A stretch of DNA of 64,000 nucleotides from Cryptosporangium arvum DSM 44712 (GTDB lineage Bacteria; Actinomycetota; Actinomycetes; Mycobacteriales; Cryptosporangiaceae): positions 5,301,251 through 5,365,250 of the forward strand of contig NZ_KK073874.1 of assembly GCF_000585375.1 (NCBI RefSeq). The letters are read 5' to 3'. Below, piece by piece: positions 33,174-41,452 of the stretch (within the stretch, counting starts at the first letter, position 1; every line of letters begins with the position of its first letter). Both the position numbers and the translations under genes were made by a program. A model generated the notes under the pieces. It had not been told where the DNA came from. It ran no database searches and saw nothing but the letters and a program-made list of their open reading frames with translations.

Positions 33174-35873
33174 GTGGCCGAGACGCTGACCGCCCGCGAG
33201 GCCGAGGTGCTGGCGCTGCTCGCGGAGCGGCTCACGAACGTCGAGATCGCCGCGCGGCTGGTCGTGTCGGTGCGCACGGTGGAGAGCCACGTGTCGGCGC
33301 TGCTGCGCAAGCTCGCGGTCGCCGACCGGCGGGAGCTGGCCCGGCTGGCGCCGACGGCGGGTGCGCGGCCTACGCTGCCGTCCCCGCTCACGTCGTTCGT
33401 CGGACGTGTACGCGAGCTCGACGCACTCGTCGACGCCGTGTCGCGCGACCGCCTCGTCACGGCGACCGGGCCCGGCGGCGTCGGGAAGACCCGGCTGGCG
33501 CTGGCGGCCGCGCACCGGGTGAGCGGCGACTACCCCGACGGCGCGACGTTCGTCGACCTGGTGCGGATCGTGGACCCGGCGATGGTCGTGGCCGCGGTCG
33601 CCGACGCGGTGGGCGTGCCGGAGCGGGCCGGGACGAACCGGGAGCAGGCACTGCTGGCCGCGCTCGCCGCGCGCGACGGGGTGGTGGTGCTCGACAACTG
33701 CGAACACGTCGTCGACGGGGTGCGCCCGTGCGTGGAGCGGCTGCTGACCGGCTGCCCGCGGCTGCGGGTGCTGGCCACGAGCCGGATCCGGCTGATGCTG
33801 CCGTACGAGAGCGTGTTCGCGGTACCGGGGCTGTCGGTGGACGCCGGGGACGCGGGGGCGTTGTTCGCGGCGCGGATGGTGGCCGGTGGGGCGCCGGCTC
33901 CGTCGGGCGGCGACGAGGAGATCATCCGGGGCATCTGCCGGGGGCTGGACGGGATGGCGCTGGCGATCGAGCTGGCCGCCGCCCGGGTCCCGGCGATCGG
34001 GCTGGACGGGTTGCTCGGTGCCGATCTGCCGCTGCTGACCGCCGGGTACCGCGCGGAGCACCGGCACGGTTCGCTGCGGGCGACGATCGACTGGAGCTAC
34101 GCGCTGCTCGGACCGGACGAGCGGGCGGCGCTGCGTGCGGCGTCGGTGTTCGCGGCCCGGTTCGACGCCGAGTCGCTGGCCGCCGTGCTGGGGTGGTCGC
34201 GGACGGCGACGCTGGACGCGCTGGGGCGGCTCGTCGACTGGAACCTGGTGGCGCCGCGACGGGGGGCGGTGACGCGGTACCGGATGCTGGAGACGATTCG
34301 CCAGTACGCCGCGGACCTGTCCCCGGACTACCGGGAGGCGCACGTGCGCTGGGCGCGAGAACGCCTGACGTCGCTGCTCGCGGACGCGGTCGGCCCGGCG
34401 CCGCGCGTGGCCCCGACGGCTGCGGGCGCCGGGGAGGACGGGGCCGCAGAGCGGTCGGTGTGGTGCGCGGCGGTGGACGCGGTGCTCGACGACGGGCGGG
34501 CCGCGTTGCCGTGGCTCGGGGCCCAGCCGGGGCGCGGAGCGGAGGCGGCGCGGCTGGCCGGCCTCGTCGCCGCGGTCTCGTTCCAGCGGGGGCGCCCCGG
34601 CGAGGCCCAGCTGCGCTACACCCAGGCCGCCGACCGCGCCGACGACCCGGCCGAGCGCCACCGCTACCTGCGGTACGCCGCCGGGGCGGCGGCGGTGCGC
34701 AACCTCGGCTCGGACGCCGTCGACCTCCTCGAGCGGGCCGCGGCGGGCGCCGCCGACCCCGACGCCGCCGCCGAGGACCTCGCGCTGGCCGCGATGTACG
34801 AGCACCGGTGCCGCGGCATCATGGGCCGCACCGTGACCGCGGAGCAGACCGAGGAGCGCCTGGCCCGGGCCCGGGCCGTCTCGGCCGGCGGGCCGCGGGC
34901 CCTGGCCGCGATCGCGATGGCCGAGGGCTGGGCGCCGGGCGCGACCGCACGCTCGCGGCAGCGCACCCTCCGCGCGTTGGAGCTCGCCCGCGCCGCCGGC
35001 GACCCGCTGCTGGAGAACATGGTGCTCGACCAGCTCATCGTCGTCGAGCTCGCCGACCGGGACGTCGCGGCCGCGCTGGACGCCGTCCGCGGACGCCTGC
35101 CGGTGCTGGCCGGCGAACCGGTCGACGCCCGCACCGGGTTCGAGTTCTTCGACGCCGCCCAGATGGGCAGCAACCTCTTCCTCGCCGCCGGTGACCTCGC
35201 CGAGGCCCGGCGGCACGCCGACCTCGTCGCCGCGCTGCCGTTCTACCGCGAGGAGGAACACATCGGACTGGCCCGCCGGATCGACGTCGACGCGCTGGCC
35301 GGCGAGTTCGGCGCGGTCGTCGAGGCCGGCGAGCGGATGGAGCGGGACTGGGTACGGGCCGGCCGTCCGGTCGCCAGCAACCTGGCCGTGAGCGCGTACA
35401 GCGTCGCCGCGGTACACGGCCTGCTCGGGGACGACGACGCCCGCCGGCACTGGACCGGGATCACCACGGCGCTGCTCGGCGCGTACCCCGAGGTGATCCG
35501 GCAGCGGGCGGGCTGGGTGCCGGTGCTCGACGCGCTCGTCGACCTGCACCGGGGCGACGCGGCCGCGGCGTTCGCCCGGCTGGCGGCCGAGCCCGAGGAC
35601 GGCGCGGACTGGGCGAACGCCAACCTGGTGACCTGGCAGGCGTGGTACGCGGCGCTGTGGGCGGAGGCGTCCGTCCTGGCCGGACACCCCTCGGCCGCCG
35701 ACCGGCTGCCGGTGGCCCGCGGCGTGGCCCGCACGAACCCGATCGCGCTGACGATCATCGACCGCAGCGCCGCGCTGCTGCGGGGAGACCGGGCGGAACT
35801 GCCCGCGCTGGCCGAGCGGTTCGCGCGTGCCGGTTGCCCGTACCAGCGCGACCGGACATATTCGCTGGCATGA
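33174..35873 (+). CDS. Large regulator: N-terminal LuxR helix-turn-helix fused to NB-ARC-type ATPase and TPR-like repeats
   Basis: 899 residues from GTG 33174. The HTH comes first, at residues 4-60 (LTAREAEVLALLAERLTNVE, VVSVRTVESHVSALLRKLAV). P-loop ATPase from about 80: VTATGPGGVGKTRLALAAAH (Walker A), GVVVLDNCEHVVDGVRP, LRVLATSRIRLMLP and GLDGMALAIELAAARVP. Helical repeats fill 430-899. Such STAND-like ATPases often sense and assemble on a signal, here driving the DNA-binding head. The next gene is coupled by ATGA. Reversed order from MalT/LAL proteins, whose HTH is C-terminal. Confidence 0.88.
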   Translation: MAETLTAREAEVLALLAERLTNVEIAARLVVSVRTVESHVSALLRKLAVADRRELARLAPTAGARPTLPSPLTSFVGRVRELDALVDAVSRDRLVTATGPGGVGKTRLALAAAHRVSGDYPDGATFVDLVRIVDPAMVVAAVADAVGVPERAGTNREQALLAALAARDGVVVLDNCEHVVDGVRPCVERLLTGCPRLRVLATSRIRLMLPYESVFAVPGLSVDAGDAGALFAARMVAGGAPAPSGGDEEIIRGICRGLDGMALAIELAAARVPAIGLDGLLGADLPLLTAGYRAEHRHGSLRATIDWSYALLGPDERAALRAASVFAARFDAESLAAVLGWSRTATLDALGRLVDWNLVAPRRGAVTRYRMLETIRQYAADLSPDYREAHVRWARERLTSLLADAVGPAPRVAPTAAGAGEDGAAERSVWCAAVDAVLDDGRAALPWLGAQPGRGAEAARLAGLVAAVSFQRGRPGEAQLRYTQAADRADDPAERHRYLRYAAGAAAVRNLGSDAVDLLERAAAGAADPDAAAEDLALAAMYEHRCRGIMGRTVTAEQTEERLARARAVSAGGPRALAAIAMAEGWAPGATARSRQRTLRALELARAAGDPLLENMVLDQLIVVELADRDVAAALDAVRGRLPVLAGEPVDARTGFEFFDAAQMGSNLFLAAGDLAEARRHADLVAALPFYREEEHIGLARRIDVDALAGEFGAVVEAGERMERDWVRAGRPVASNLAVSAYSVAAVHGLLGDDDARRHWTGITTALLGAYPEVIRQRAGWVPVLDALVDLHRGDAAAAFARLAAEPEDGADWANANLVTWQAWYAALWAEASVLAGHPSAADRLPVARGVARTNPIALTIIDRSAALLRGDRAELPALAERFARAGCPYQRDRTYSLA

Positions 35874-36649
35874 CGACGACCTGGAACGGGTGGGTCGAGG
35901 CGGCCACCGTGCTCGACGTGCTCTACCGCCCCCTCGCCGACGCCCTGCTCGACACGATCCCGCCCGGTGGCGCCCGCCGGATCCTCGACGTCGGCTGCGG
36001 AACGGGAGCCACGACGATCGCCGCGACCCGCCACGGCCACTGCGTGGGCGTCGACATCTCCGACCCGATGGTGACCGCCGCACGGAAGCGGGCCGGGGCC
36101 GGGGCCGAGTTCGTTCTCGCGGACGCGCAGACCCATCCGTTCCCGGAAGCCGGGTTCGACACCGTGATCTCGCGGTTCGGCGTCATGTTCTTCGACGACC
36201 CGCTGGCCGCGTTCGCGAACCTGCGCCGCGCCTGCGTCCAGGGCGCGGCGCTGCGGTTCGTCGTGTGGCGGACCGCCGAGGAGAACCCCTTCCTGCGCGC
36301 GGCCGTGCCGGCGGCCCGGGCGGTGCTTCCGGACCTCGAGGAGCGTCCGACGACCGGACCGGGCCCGTACGGCCTCGCCGATCCGGACGCCACCCGGGCC
36401 GGGCTCGAGGCCACGGGGTGGGCGGACGTCGACATCCGTCCGCTCGACATCGAGTGCCGGATGCCCGAGCCGGACCTCGAGGTGTACCTCACCCGGATCG
36501 GGCCGCTCGCCTCCGCGCTGGCCGACGCGGACGCGGAGACCTCCACCCGGGTGTACGACACGATCCGCCCCGCCTACGACCGCTGGGTGCACGACGGCGA
36601 GGTGCGCCTGCCCACCGCGTGCTGGCTGATCGAAGCGGAGGCCCGCTAG
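35870..36649 (+). CDS. SAM-dependent methyltransferase coupled to the LuxR/NB-ARC regulator
   Basis: 259 residues; ATG 35870 overlaps the regulator stop. Motif I RRILDVGCGTGATTIAATRH, acidic loop CVGVDISDPMVTAAR, then FPEAGFDTVISRFGVMFFDDP and WRTAEENPFLRAAVPAARAVLP, as in UbiE-like small-molecule methyltransferases. Substrate unknown; it is probably the regulator's effector or target. The stop codon lies in the tetranucleotide CTAG where an IS remnant begins. Confidence 0.88.
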   Translation: MTTTWNGWVEAATVLDVLYRPLADALLDTIPPGGARRILDVGCGTGATTIAATRHGHCVGVDISDPMVTAARKRAGAGAEFVLADAQTHPFPEAGFDTVISRFGVMFFDDPLAAFANLRRACVQGAALRFVVWRTAEENPFLRAAVPAARAVLPDLEERPTTGPGPYGLADPDATRAGLEATGWADVDIRPLDIECRMPEPDLEVYLTRIGPLASALADADAETSTRVYDTIRPAYDRWVHDGEVRLPTACWLIEAEAR

Positions 36650-36650
36650 G

Positions 36651-36745
36651 GCTGTTCGAGAGGGCGGTTCGCTGGTAGTCGCCCGGTTCGCGGTGGCCGG
36701 GGCCTACCCGAGTGACCTGACCGACGCGCAGTGGGCGCTGATTGG
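36651..36745 (+). mobile_element. IS5-family transposase 5' fragment
   Basis: Starts directly after the methyltransferase stop with GGCTGTTCGAGAGGGCGG. Translation of 36700-36745 gives AYPSDLTDAQWALI, the conserved transposase N-terminus (DUF4096 type), and then the reading degrades. No catalytic region follows. The 332 bp up to 36981 contain no other recognisable gene. Confidence 0.7.
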
Positions 36746-36981
36746 GACCGCCGGCTGGTCCGCGGATGCGAGTCCCGGCCGGAGACCAGCGTCTCGCGCA
36801 CGTCATGGGCCTCGACGGTCAACATGGTCCGCCGGCTGACCGGCACCAGCACCCCGACCTGGCGAGGAGCCTGCCCACGACGAACGCAGATCCAAACGCC
36901 TGGTCAGACGGCACGTCCTGACCGAAGCCCAACCAGGCCTGTTCGCTCTCGACCCGACCGGAGGAGATCGAGTGGCTTGCG

Positions 36982-37548
36982 GTGCATTCCCAGAGCGCCG
37001 AGGCTGTAGCTGCGGCGTTGGGGCTCGGTCGACTTTCGCAGGCGCCGTGGGAAGACGCGGTGACCGCCGCCTACGCCGGCCAGTGGATGGTGACGCCGCC
37101 CATCGATGGTTGGACCCTCGCGGCATCGAGGAGTGTGCCGGCTCCGGACGACAGCCGGTTCGCGTCGTGGCTGGCCGGCCTCAGCGCGTCACTCGGACAA
37201 GTCCAATACTTCGGGTCGATCCGCAGCGCGGATTACTACGCGTGGGGGAGGGCGAGCGGCGGCGTCGTCGAGCGGGCCTTCGGATACCTCGGCGAGCGCG
37301 AGGAAGCGCTCTTCGACATCGGTGAGCGCACAGCCGAGGAACACGCGCTGGGCGTCGGTTTCCTCCCGGACAGCTGGCCGGAATGGCCGGAGGAGCCGGA
37401 GCCGGACGATGACGAGGACGCCGGCCCCTGGCCGGACGAAGAAACCGCGCTCACACTCGCCGGGTTCTGGAGTGTCGATCCACGAAGTCTGGAAGGCGCG
37501 CCCATGGCAGGCTTGCCGTGGATCACGGAGAGCCATGCGGACGGCTAG
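36982..37548 (+). CDS. Hypothetical protein among IS remnants
   Basis: 188 residues from GTG 36982. The frame stays open upstream (…EIEWLAV) with GGAGGAG at 36960-36966, so the true start may be earlier or may have been lost to the insertion. Sequence features: AVAAALGLGRLSQAPWEDAVTAAY, VTPPIDGWTLAASR, SLGQVQYFGSIRSADYYAWGR, a strongly acidic DEDAGPWPDEE stretch. It resembles small actinobacterial proteins of unknown role. Stop TAG lies in CTAG at 37545. Confidence 0.62.
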   Translation: MHSQSAEAVAAALGLGRLSQAPWEDAVTAAYAGQWMVTPPIDGWTLAASRSVPAPDDSRFASWLAGLSASLGQVQYFGSIRSADYYAWGRASGGVVERAFGYLGEREEALFDIGERTAEEHALGVGFLPDSWPEWPEEPEPDDDEDAGPWPDEETALTLAGFWSVDPRSLEGAPMAGLPWITESHADG

Positions 37549-37568
37549 AGCACGCATCCGAACCAGGC

Positions 37569-37741
37569 CGTGTCCTGCGAATCCGTGCTCGGCCGCGGCT
37601 CCGCTCAGCCGCCGCCAGGCCGCGGTGTCGGACCATCCGGATACAACAGCTGCCCACTACCCAGCGGCAGCCGGATAGTCCTCCGCCTTGCCCGACGGCG
37701 CCCGAGCGGTGCCTCGCTGCGAGCGAGATCCGCAGGACACG
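37569..37741. mobile_element. MITE-like element with inverted ends
   Basis: 173 bp bounded by CGTGTCCTGCG (37569-37579) and its exact complement CGCAGGACACG (37731-37741), with near matching of the next bases (ATCCGTGCTCG versus ATCTCGCTCG). There is no coding sequence inside. The ends share GTGTCCTGC with the IS that starts 3 bp further right, so it may be a non-autonomous relative. Confidence 0.55.
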
Positions 37742-37743
37742 AC

Positions 37744-38562
37744 CTAGCGAGTGTCCTGCAAGTCATCGGAGCCAGAGCACGATCGCGGCGAGGATGGGGT
37801 CTGACTGGTGGTAGGCCGTCCATCTGGCGTAGCGGGTCGCCAGGTCACGGAACTGTTTGAAGCGGTTGAAGCAGCGTTCCACGACGTTGCGCTGCTTGTA
37901 GGCCCGCGGCTCGAGGCCGGGGGGCGGCCACCAGTCGAGCCTTTGGCCGCCCGATCCGGGCGACCCGGATCCCGTCGAGCAGAGGCAGCAGTTGCGGGTT
38001 GTCACCGGCCTGACCAGGCGTGTACACGATCTGCATCGGCGGGCCGCGCCCGTCGACAGCGAGGTGGATCTTGGTGCTCAGCCCCCCCGCGGGACCGTCC
38101 GAGTCCTTCGCCCTCGACCGCGAGGTCCTCGACGTCGATCCCGCCGCCCGACCCGGCTCCGCAGCCCCTTTTGTGCGGGCACCGGCCGCATGTTGATGCG
38201 CCCGGACCACGGAGGAGTCGATGCTGATGATCCATTCGACCTCACCGACGGAGTCGTCTTCGACGATCACGTGATCGAGGATTTTCTGCCAGGTGCCATC
38301 GGCGGTCCACAGCCGCAGCCGTTCGTGCGCGGTCTTCCACGGTCGTTACCGTTCAGGCAGGTCACGCCACGGCGCACCCGTCCGCGTCTTCCACAGAATG
38401 GCGTTGATGACCTGCCGGTGATCACGCCACCGACGACCACGCCCAGACGTCGGTAACAACGGCTCGATCACCGCCCACGCCCGATCAGTCAGGTCTCCCC
38501 GACCTACCACGCCACAGGATTACCAGACGTCGCAGCTCGACCACTTACAGGACACTCGCTAG
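37744..38562 (-). mobile_element. IS5-family insertion sequence, degraded
   Basis: 819 bp ending in inverted repeats CTAGCGAGTGTCCTGCAAG (37744-37762) and CTTACAGGACACTCGCTAG (38544-38562), a 19-bp repeat with one mismatch. CTAG at each end could be the target duplication or part of the ends. Contains one minus-strand transposase pseudogene. The C-terminal catalytic region shows AYKQRNVVERCFNRFKQFRDLATRYA, typical of the IS5 DDE group. Confidence 0.85.
37763..38510 (-). pseudogene. Transposase pseudogene of the 819-bp IS
   Basis: From GTG 38510: LTDRAWAVIEPLLPTSGRGR, ILWKTRTGAPWRDLPER then a premature TAA at 38346-38348 (expected ERYGPW). Later blocks are VEWIISIDSSVVRAHQHAAG (first Asp), LSTKIHLAVDGRG, and AYKQRNVVERCFNRF. 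A G7 tract near 38091-38097 shifts the frame of GRSRGGLSTK, and the central DKAYSS block with the second Asp is missing. It cannot make active transposase. Confidence 0.85.
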
Positions 38563-38799
38563 ACGCCTGATCCCTCGTCGAACCGATCCGGACAAGCGTT
38601 CACGGAACGCCCTCTGAGGCGGTTGATCCCGCACTCGACTACGTGGCGCTGCTCGTAGGTTTCGGGATGGAGAGCCGGTGGCCGCCCGCCGTGGCGTTTG
38701 CGGTGGCTGATCCGGTCTGCCAGGAGGGTGGGCGCGGATCCCGCGGCGGCGCCGGTAGACGCGGTGGGCGCGGGATCCGTAGGCCTTGTCGGCCAGGAC

Positions 38800-38869
38800 C
38801 CGGGCCGGCCGGGCGCGGGCCGGCCGGGCGCGGGCCGGCCGGGTGTGGGACCGGCCGGGTGTGGGACCG
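38800..38869. repeat. 15-16 bp GC-rich tandem repeats inside the second IS remnant
   Basis: Three copies of a 15-bp GCGGGCCGGCCGGGC unit followed by two of a 16-bp GTGTGGGACCGGCCGG unit. They expand the RPARARPARA segment in the degenerate transposase, indicating slippage after the gene lost function. Confidence 0.7.
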
Positions 38870-39140
38870 GTGACGCGGATGGCGTCCAGGGCGGGTGGGA
38901 ATTGGGGCGGCGCGGGCCTGTCCGCGGTGATCAGCAGCGGCCGCTGCCCGGCCTCGGCTGCGAGCTGGATCGTGGTGCCCAACCCGCCGCGTGACCGCCC
39001 AGACCCTGGTCGTTGGGCTCTGCGGTGCACCTCCCGGCGGGTGTGTCTGCCCTTGCCCCCGTTACGAGCTCGGGCAGCGGGCTGGTGGGCCCGGGCCACG
39101 GTCGAGTCGACCGACACATCCCCGGTGATCAGCGCTTTCA

Positions 39141-39187
39141 CCGGCACCGGCACCGGCACCGGCGCCCGCGCCCGCGCCCGCGCCCGC
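39141..39187. repeat. Short tandem repeat CCGGCA then CGCCCG
   Basis: A run of 6-bp units: CCGGCA three times and CGCCCG about four times. It lies between the N-terminal and catalytic blocks of the second transposase remnant and encodes low-complexity Gly/Arg/Cys residues in every frame. Confidence 0.65.
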
Positions 39188-39377
39188 AGATCAGACCCGA
39201 CCCGCGACCCGGTCGCGCCCGGCGCTCCGGTGCGGACCCGCCACCGGATCCCGTCGATGACCTGCCACTACGAACGCAGCGGCAGGTCACCTGGCTTTTG
39301 CCGGCAGCAACACCCCAGCGAGGACCCACTCCGCGTTCGTCAGATCACCCCACGAACGACGAGGCTTCACGCACGCG

Positions 39378-39749
39378 CTAGCCGTTCGGGCGTGACTCCA
39401 GGCCCTGCAGCGACCACGAGTTGCCGTCGGGGTCGGTGAAGTAGACGAAGTTGCCCCACGGCTGCGGGTCGACCTCGCTCGCGTCGACCCCGGCCTCGGT
39501 CAGCTGCGCGCGGGCCGCTCCGGCGTCGGCGACGACGACCTGGATCTCCTGGGTGCCGGGGGCCTTCTCGGTGATGCCCTCACCGAGGACGATCGAGCAT
39601 GCGGAGCCGGGCGGGGTGAGCTGCACGAACCGCAGGCCCTCACGCACCCGGTGGTCGTGGTCGGCGTGGAAGCCGACCCTCTCGTAGAAGGCCTTGGCGC
39701 GGTCGACGTCGGTGACCGGCACGGGAATCAGCTCGATCTTCCAGTCCAT
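39378..39749 (-). CDS. VOC/glyoxalase-fold protein
   Basis: 123 residues from ATG 39749. One VOC domain: KIELIPVPVTDVDRAKAFYERVGF, GLRFVQLTPPGSACSIVLGEG and VYFTDPDGNSWSLQGLE. Likely metal-ion ligands are His- or Glu-based in the usual positions but cannot be fixed by eye. Such small proteins act on lactoylglutathione-like, antibiotic or aromatic substrates. Intact despite its stop marking the IS boundary. Confidence 0.88.
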   Translation of the reverse strand: MDWKIELIPVPVTDVDRAKAFYERVGFHADHDHRVREGLRFVQLTPPGSACSIVLGEGITEKAPGTQEIQVVVADAGAARAQLTEAGVDASEVDPQPWGNFVYFTDPDGNSWSLQGLESRPNG

Positions 39750-39798
39750 GGCAGGCACTCTAGGGAACCGGTACGACACTTTCCGGAGTGGAGAGATC

Positions 39799-40581
39799 GT
39801 GGACGCACGCGACATCGACCAGTTCGAACGCGACGGCTACGTGGTGGTGCGTGGCGCCCTCACGCCGGAGACGGCGGCGGCCTGCCGGGACGCGATCTGG
39901 GACGCGCTCGCCGGCCACGGCGTGACCCGTGACCGGGCGACCTGGACGCGACCGATGGTCCCGGTCCCCTGCCCGGAAGGTGGTCCGTTCGTCGAGGCCG
40001 GGACGTCACCGGCGCTGCGGGCGGCGTACGACGCGCTGATCGGGCCCGGCCGCTGGCGGCGCCGCCGGGGGGTCGGGGGCCTCGTGCCGGTGCGCTTCCC
40101 CTCGGAGGAGTTCCCCGGCGACGTCGGCTGGCACATCGAGGGCAGCTACCGGGGCACCGGCGGGTACTGGGCCAACGTGCGGTCGCGAGCCCGCGGGCTG
40201 CTGGCGTTGTTCCTGTTCACCGACGTGGGTGAGCACGACGCGCCGACGCGGCTGGCGATCGGGTCGCACCGGTGGGTGCCGCGGTTGCTGGCCGGGGCCG
40301 GGGAGGCCGGTATGCATCCCGACGACGCGTTGGGGCGGCTGCGGCCCTCGGTGCTGTGCCGCACGGTCGTGCACGCCACCGGGCGCGCCGGTGACGTGTT
40401 CCTCGGCCATCCGTTCCTGGTGCACACCGCGACCTGGCCCCATCGGGGCGTGACGCCGCGGATGGTCGCGCAGCCCGCGGTGCACGCCGGCGGGTTCGCG
40501 CTCGACGGGTCGGACCCGTCGCCGGTCGCGCGGGCGATCGTGACCGGGTTGCGCGAGGAGGCCTACGCGCCGAGGAAGTGA
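39799..40581 (+). CDS. Phytanoyl-CoA dioxygenase (PhyH)-family Fe(II)/2-oxoglutarate oxygenase
   Basis: 260 residues from GTG 39799. DQFERDGYVVVRGALTPETAAA is the family opening. The facial triad is probably in DVGWHIEGSYRG (HxE rather than the usual HxD) and VHTATWPHRGVTPRM (His plus the Arg for 2-oxoglutarate). GDVFLGHPFLVHTATW matches the distal block. Substrate unknown. The 3' end overlaps the convergent hydrolase by 19 bp. Confidence 0.82.
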   Translation: MDARDIDQFERDGYVVVRGALTPETAAACRDAIWDALAGHGVTRDRATWTRPMVPVPCPEGGPFVEAGTSPALRAAYDALIGPGRWRRRRGVGGLVPVRFPSEEFPGDVGWHIEGSYRGTGGYWANVRSRARGLLALFLFTDVGEHDAPTRLAIGSHRWVPRLLAGAGEAGMHPDDALGRLRPSVLCRTVVHATGRAGDVFLGHPFLVHTATWPHRGVTPRMVAQPAVHAGGFALDGSDPSPVARAIVTGLREEAYAPRK

Positions 40582-41339
40582 CGCACGGCGCCGGCGAAGA
40601 GCTCCGGGGCGGTGTGGGTCGCGAAGTGCATTTGGCCGGGGAACACGACCCGTTCGGATGCCGGGAGCACCGCGGCCAGGGCATCCATGGTGGACGGAAG
40701 GGGATCCCAGCTCTCCCCGCCCTGCAGCAGCAGCACCCTGGCGTGGATCGCCCGCCAGCGTTCGACGTCGCCCGAGTCGGCGGCCAGAGCCTCCAGGTCG
40801 TGCGACGACCCGACCGCCTCGGCCGGGTCCGGGCTCGACGCCGCCAGGGCGGAGAGGAGGGGTTCCGGTACGCGGGCCACCTTCTCGGCGAACAGGTGAT
40901 TGGCGGCGGCCAGGTCCCCGGCCGCCACCAGCGTCCGGTACTCCTCGGCCACCCCCGCCGTCCCCGCCGCGAACAACGGCGGCTCGAACAGGACGAGCGA
41001 CTCGATCCCACCCGCCCGCGCCGCGTGCAGGCCCACGATCGCGCCGTACGACGCGCCCACCACCGCGGCCGATCCGGCGCCGCCCCCCGCGGCCGCGGCC
41101 ACGGCACGGAGATCACTCACGTCGTCGGCGAAGGACTTCGGGCGGGTGGGCCTGCCGCTCGGCGCGTAGCCGCGCCGCGCGTACGTCCAGAGCTCGAACG
41201 TGTCCTCGAGGTACGGCGCCACCGGCGCCCACGAGTCGAGCCCGCCCGCCGTGCCGTGCACCAGCACGACCGGGGCACCCCGCCCACTGCGCCGCGCCGC
41301 GATGCGCGTCCCGTCGTCCGCGTGCAGAGAGATGTCCAC
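40563..41339 (-). CDS. Alpha/beta-hydrolase
   Basis: 258 residues from GTG 41339. GAPVVLVHGTAGGLDSWAPV (oxyanion loop HGTAGG), AAVVGASYGAIVGLHAARAG (nucleophile elbow G-A-S-Y-G, Ser), and the catalytic His near FPGQMHFATHTAPEL. Asp of the triad is probably in LLLQGGESWDPLPSTM. Substrate unknown. Convergent with the PhyH-like gene. Confidence 0.88.
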   Translation of the reverse strand: MDISLHADDGTRIAARRSGRGAPVVLVHGTAGGLDSWAPVAPYLEDTFELWTYARRGYAPSGRPTRPKSFADDVSDLRAVAAAAGGGAGSAAVVGASYGAIVGLHAARAGGIESLVLFEPPLFAAGTAGVAEEYRTLVAAGDLAAANHLFAEKVARVPEPLLSALAASSPDPAEAVGSSHDLEALAADSGDVERWRAIHARVLLLQGGESWDPLPSTMDALAAVLPASERVVFPGQMHFATHTAPELFAGAVRHFLGA

Positions 41340-41452
41340 GGGGCGGAGCCTCGCACGCCCCGTGCCGGCACCGCACGCGAGATTCGCCGGCTCTGAGAAC
41401 TCACTCAGAACTTCTGCCGGGACACCTAACCCGGCCCAGCAGTGTGCCGCCC

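Larger units (their letters stand above)
38563..39377 (-). mobile_element. Second IS5-family remnant
   Basis: Directly abuts the first IS at CTAG and ends at the CTAG containing the stop of the VOC gene. The minus strand shows DLTNAEWVLAGVLLPAK, VDSTVARAHQPAARAR, LDAIRVTGPTPGRSHTR, ARVLADKAYGSRAHRVYRRRRGIRAH, all IS5-type transposase blocks, but with several frameshifts and no end motif. No clear inverted ends remain. Inside are GC-rich repeats (38800-38869 and 39141-39187). Confidence 0.75.

Noticed and set aside
33081-36083. 1000-codon open frame on the minus strand
   Set aside because: Antisense to the LuxR/NB-ARC regulator and the methyltransferase, both with strong motifs. Composition is Arg/Pro/Gly rich without domains.
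37744-39377. Active transposon carrying the hypothetical gene
   Set aside because: The transposases carry a nonsense codon, frameshifts and missing catalytic blocks, and the ends of the second remnant cannot be seen. The hypothetical gene lies outside the intact inverted repeats.
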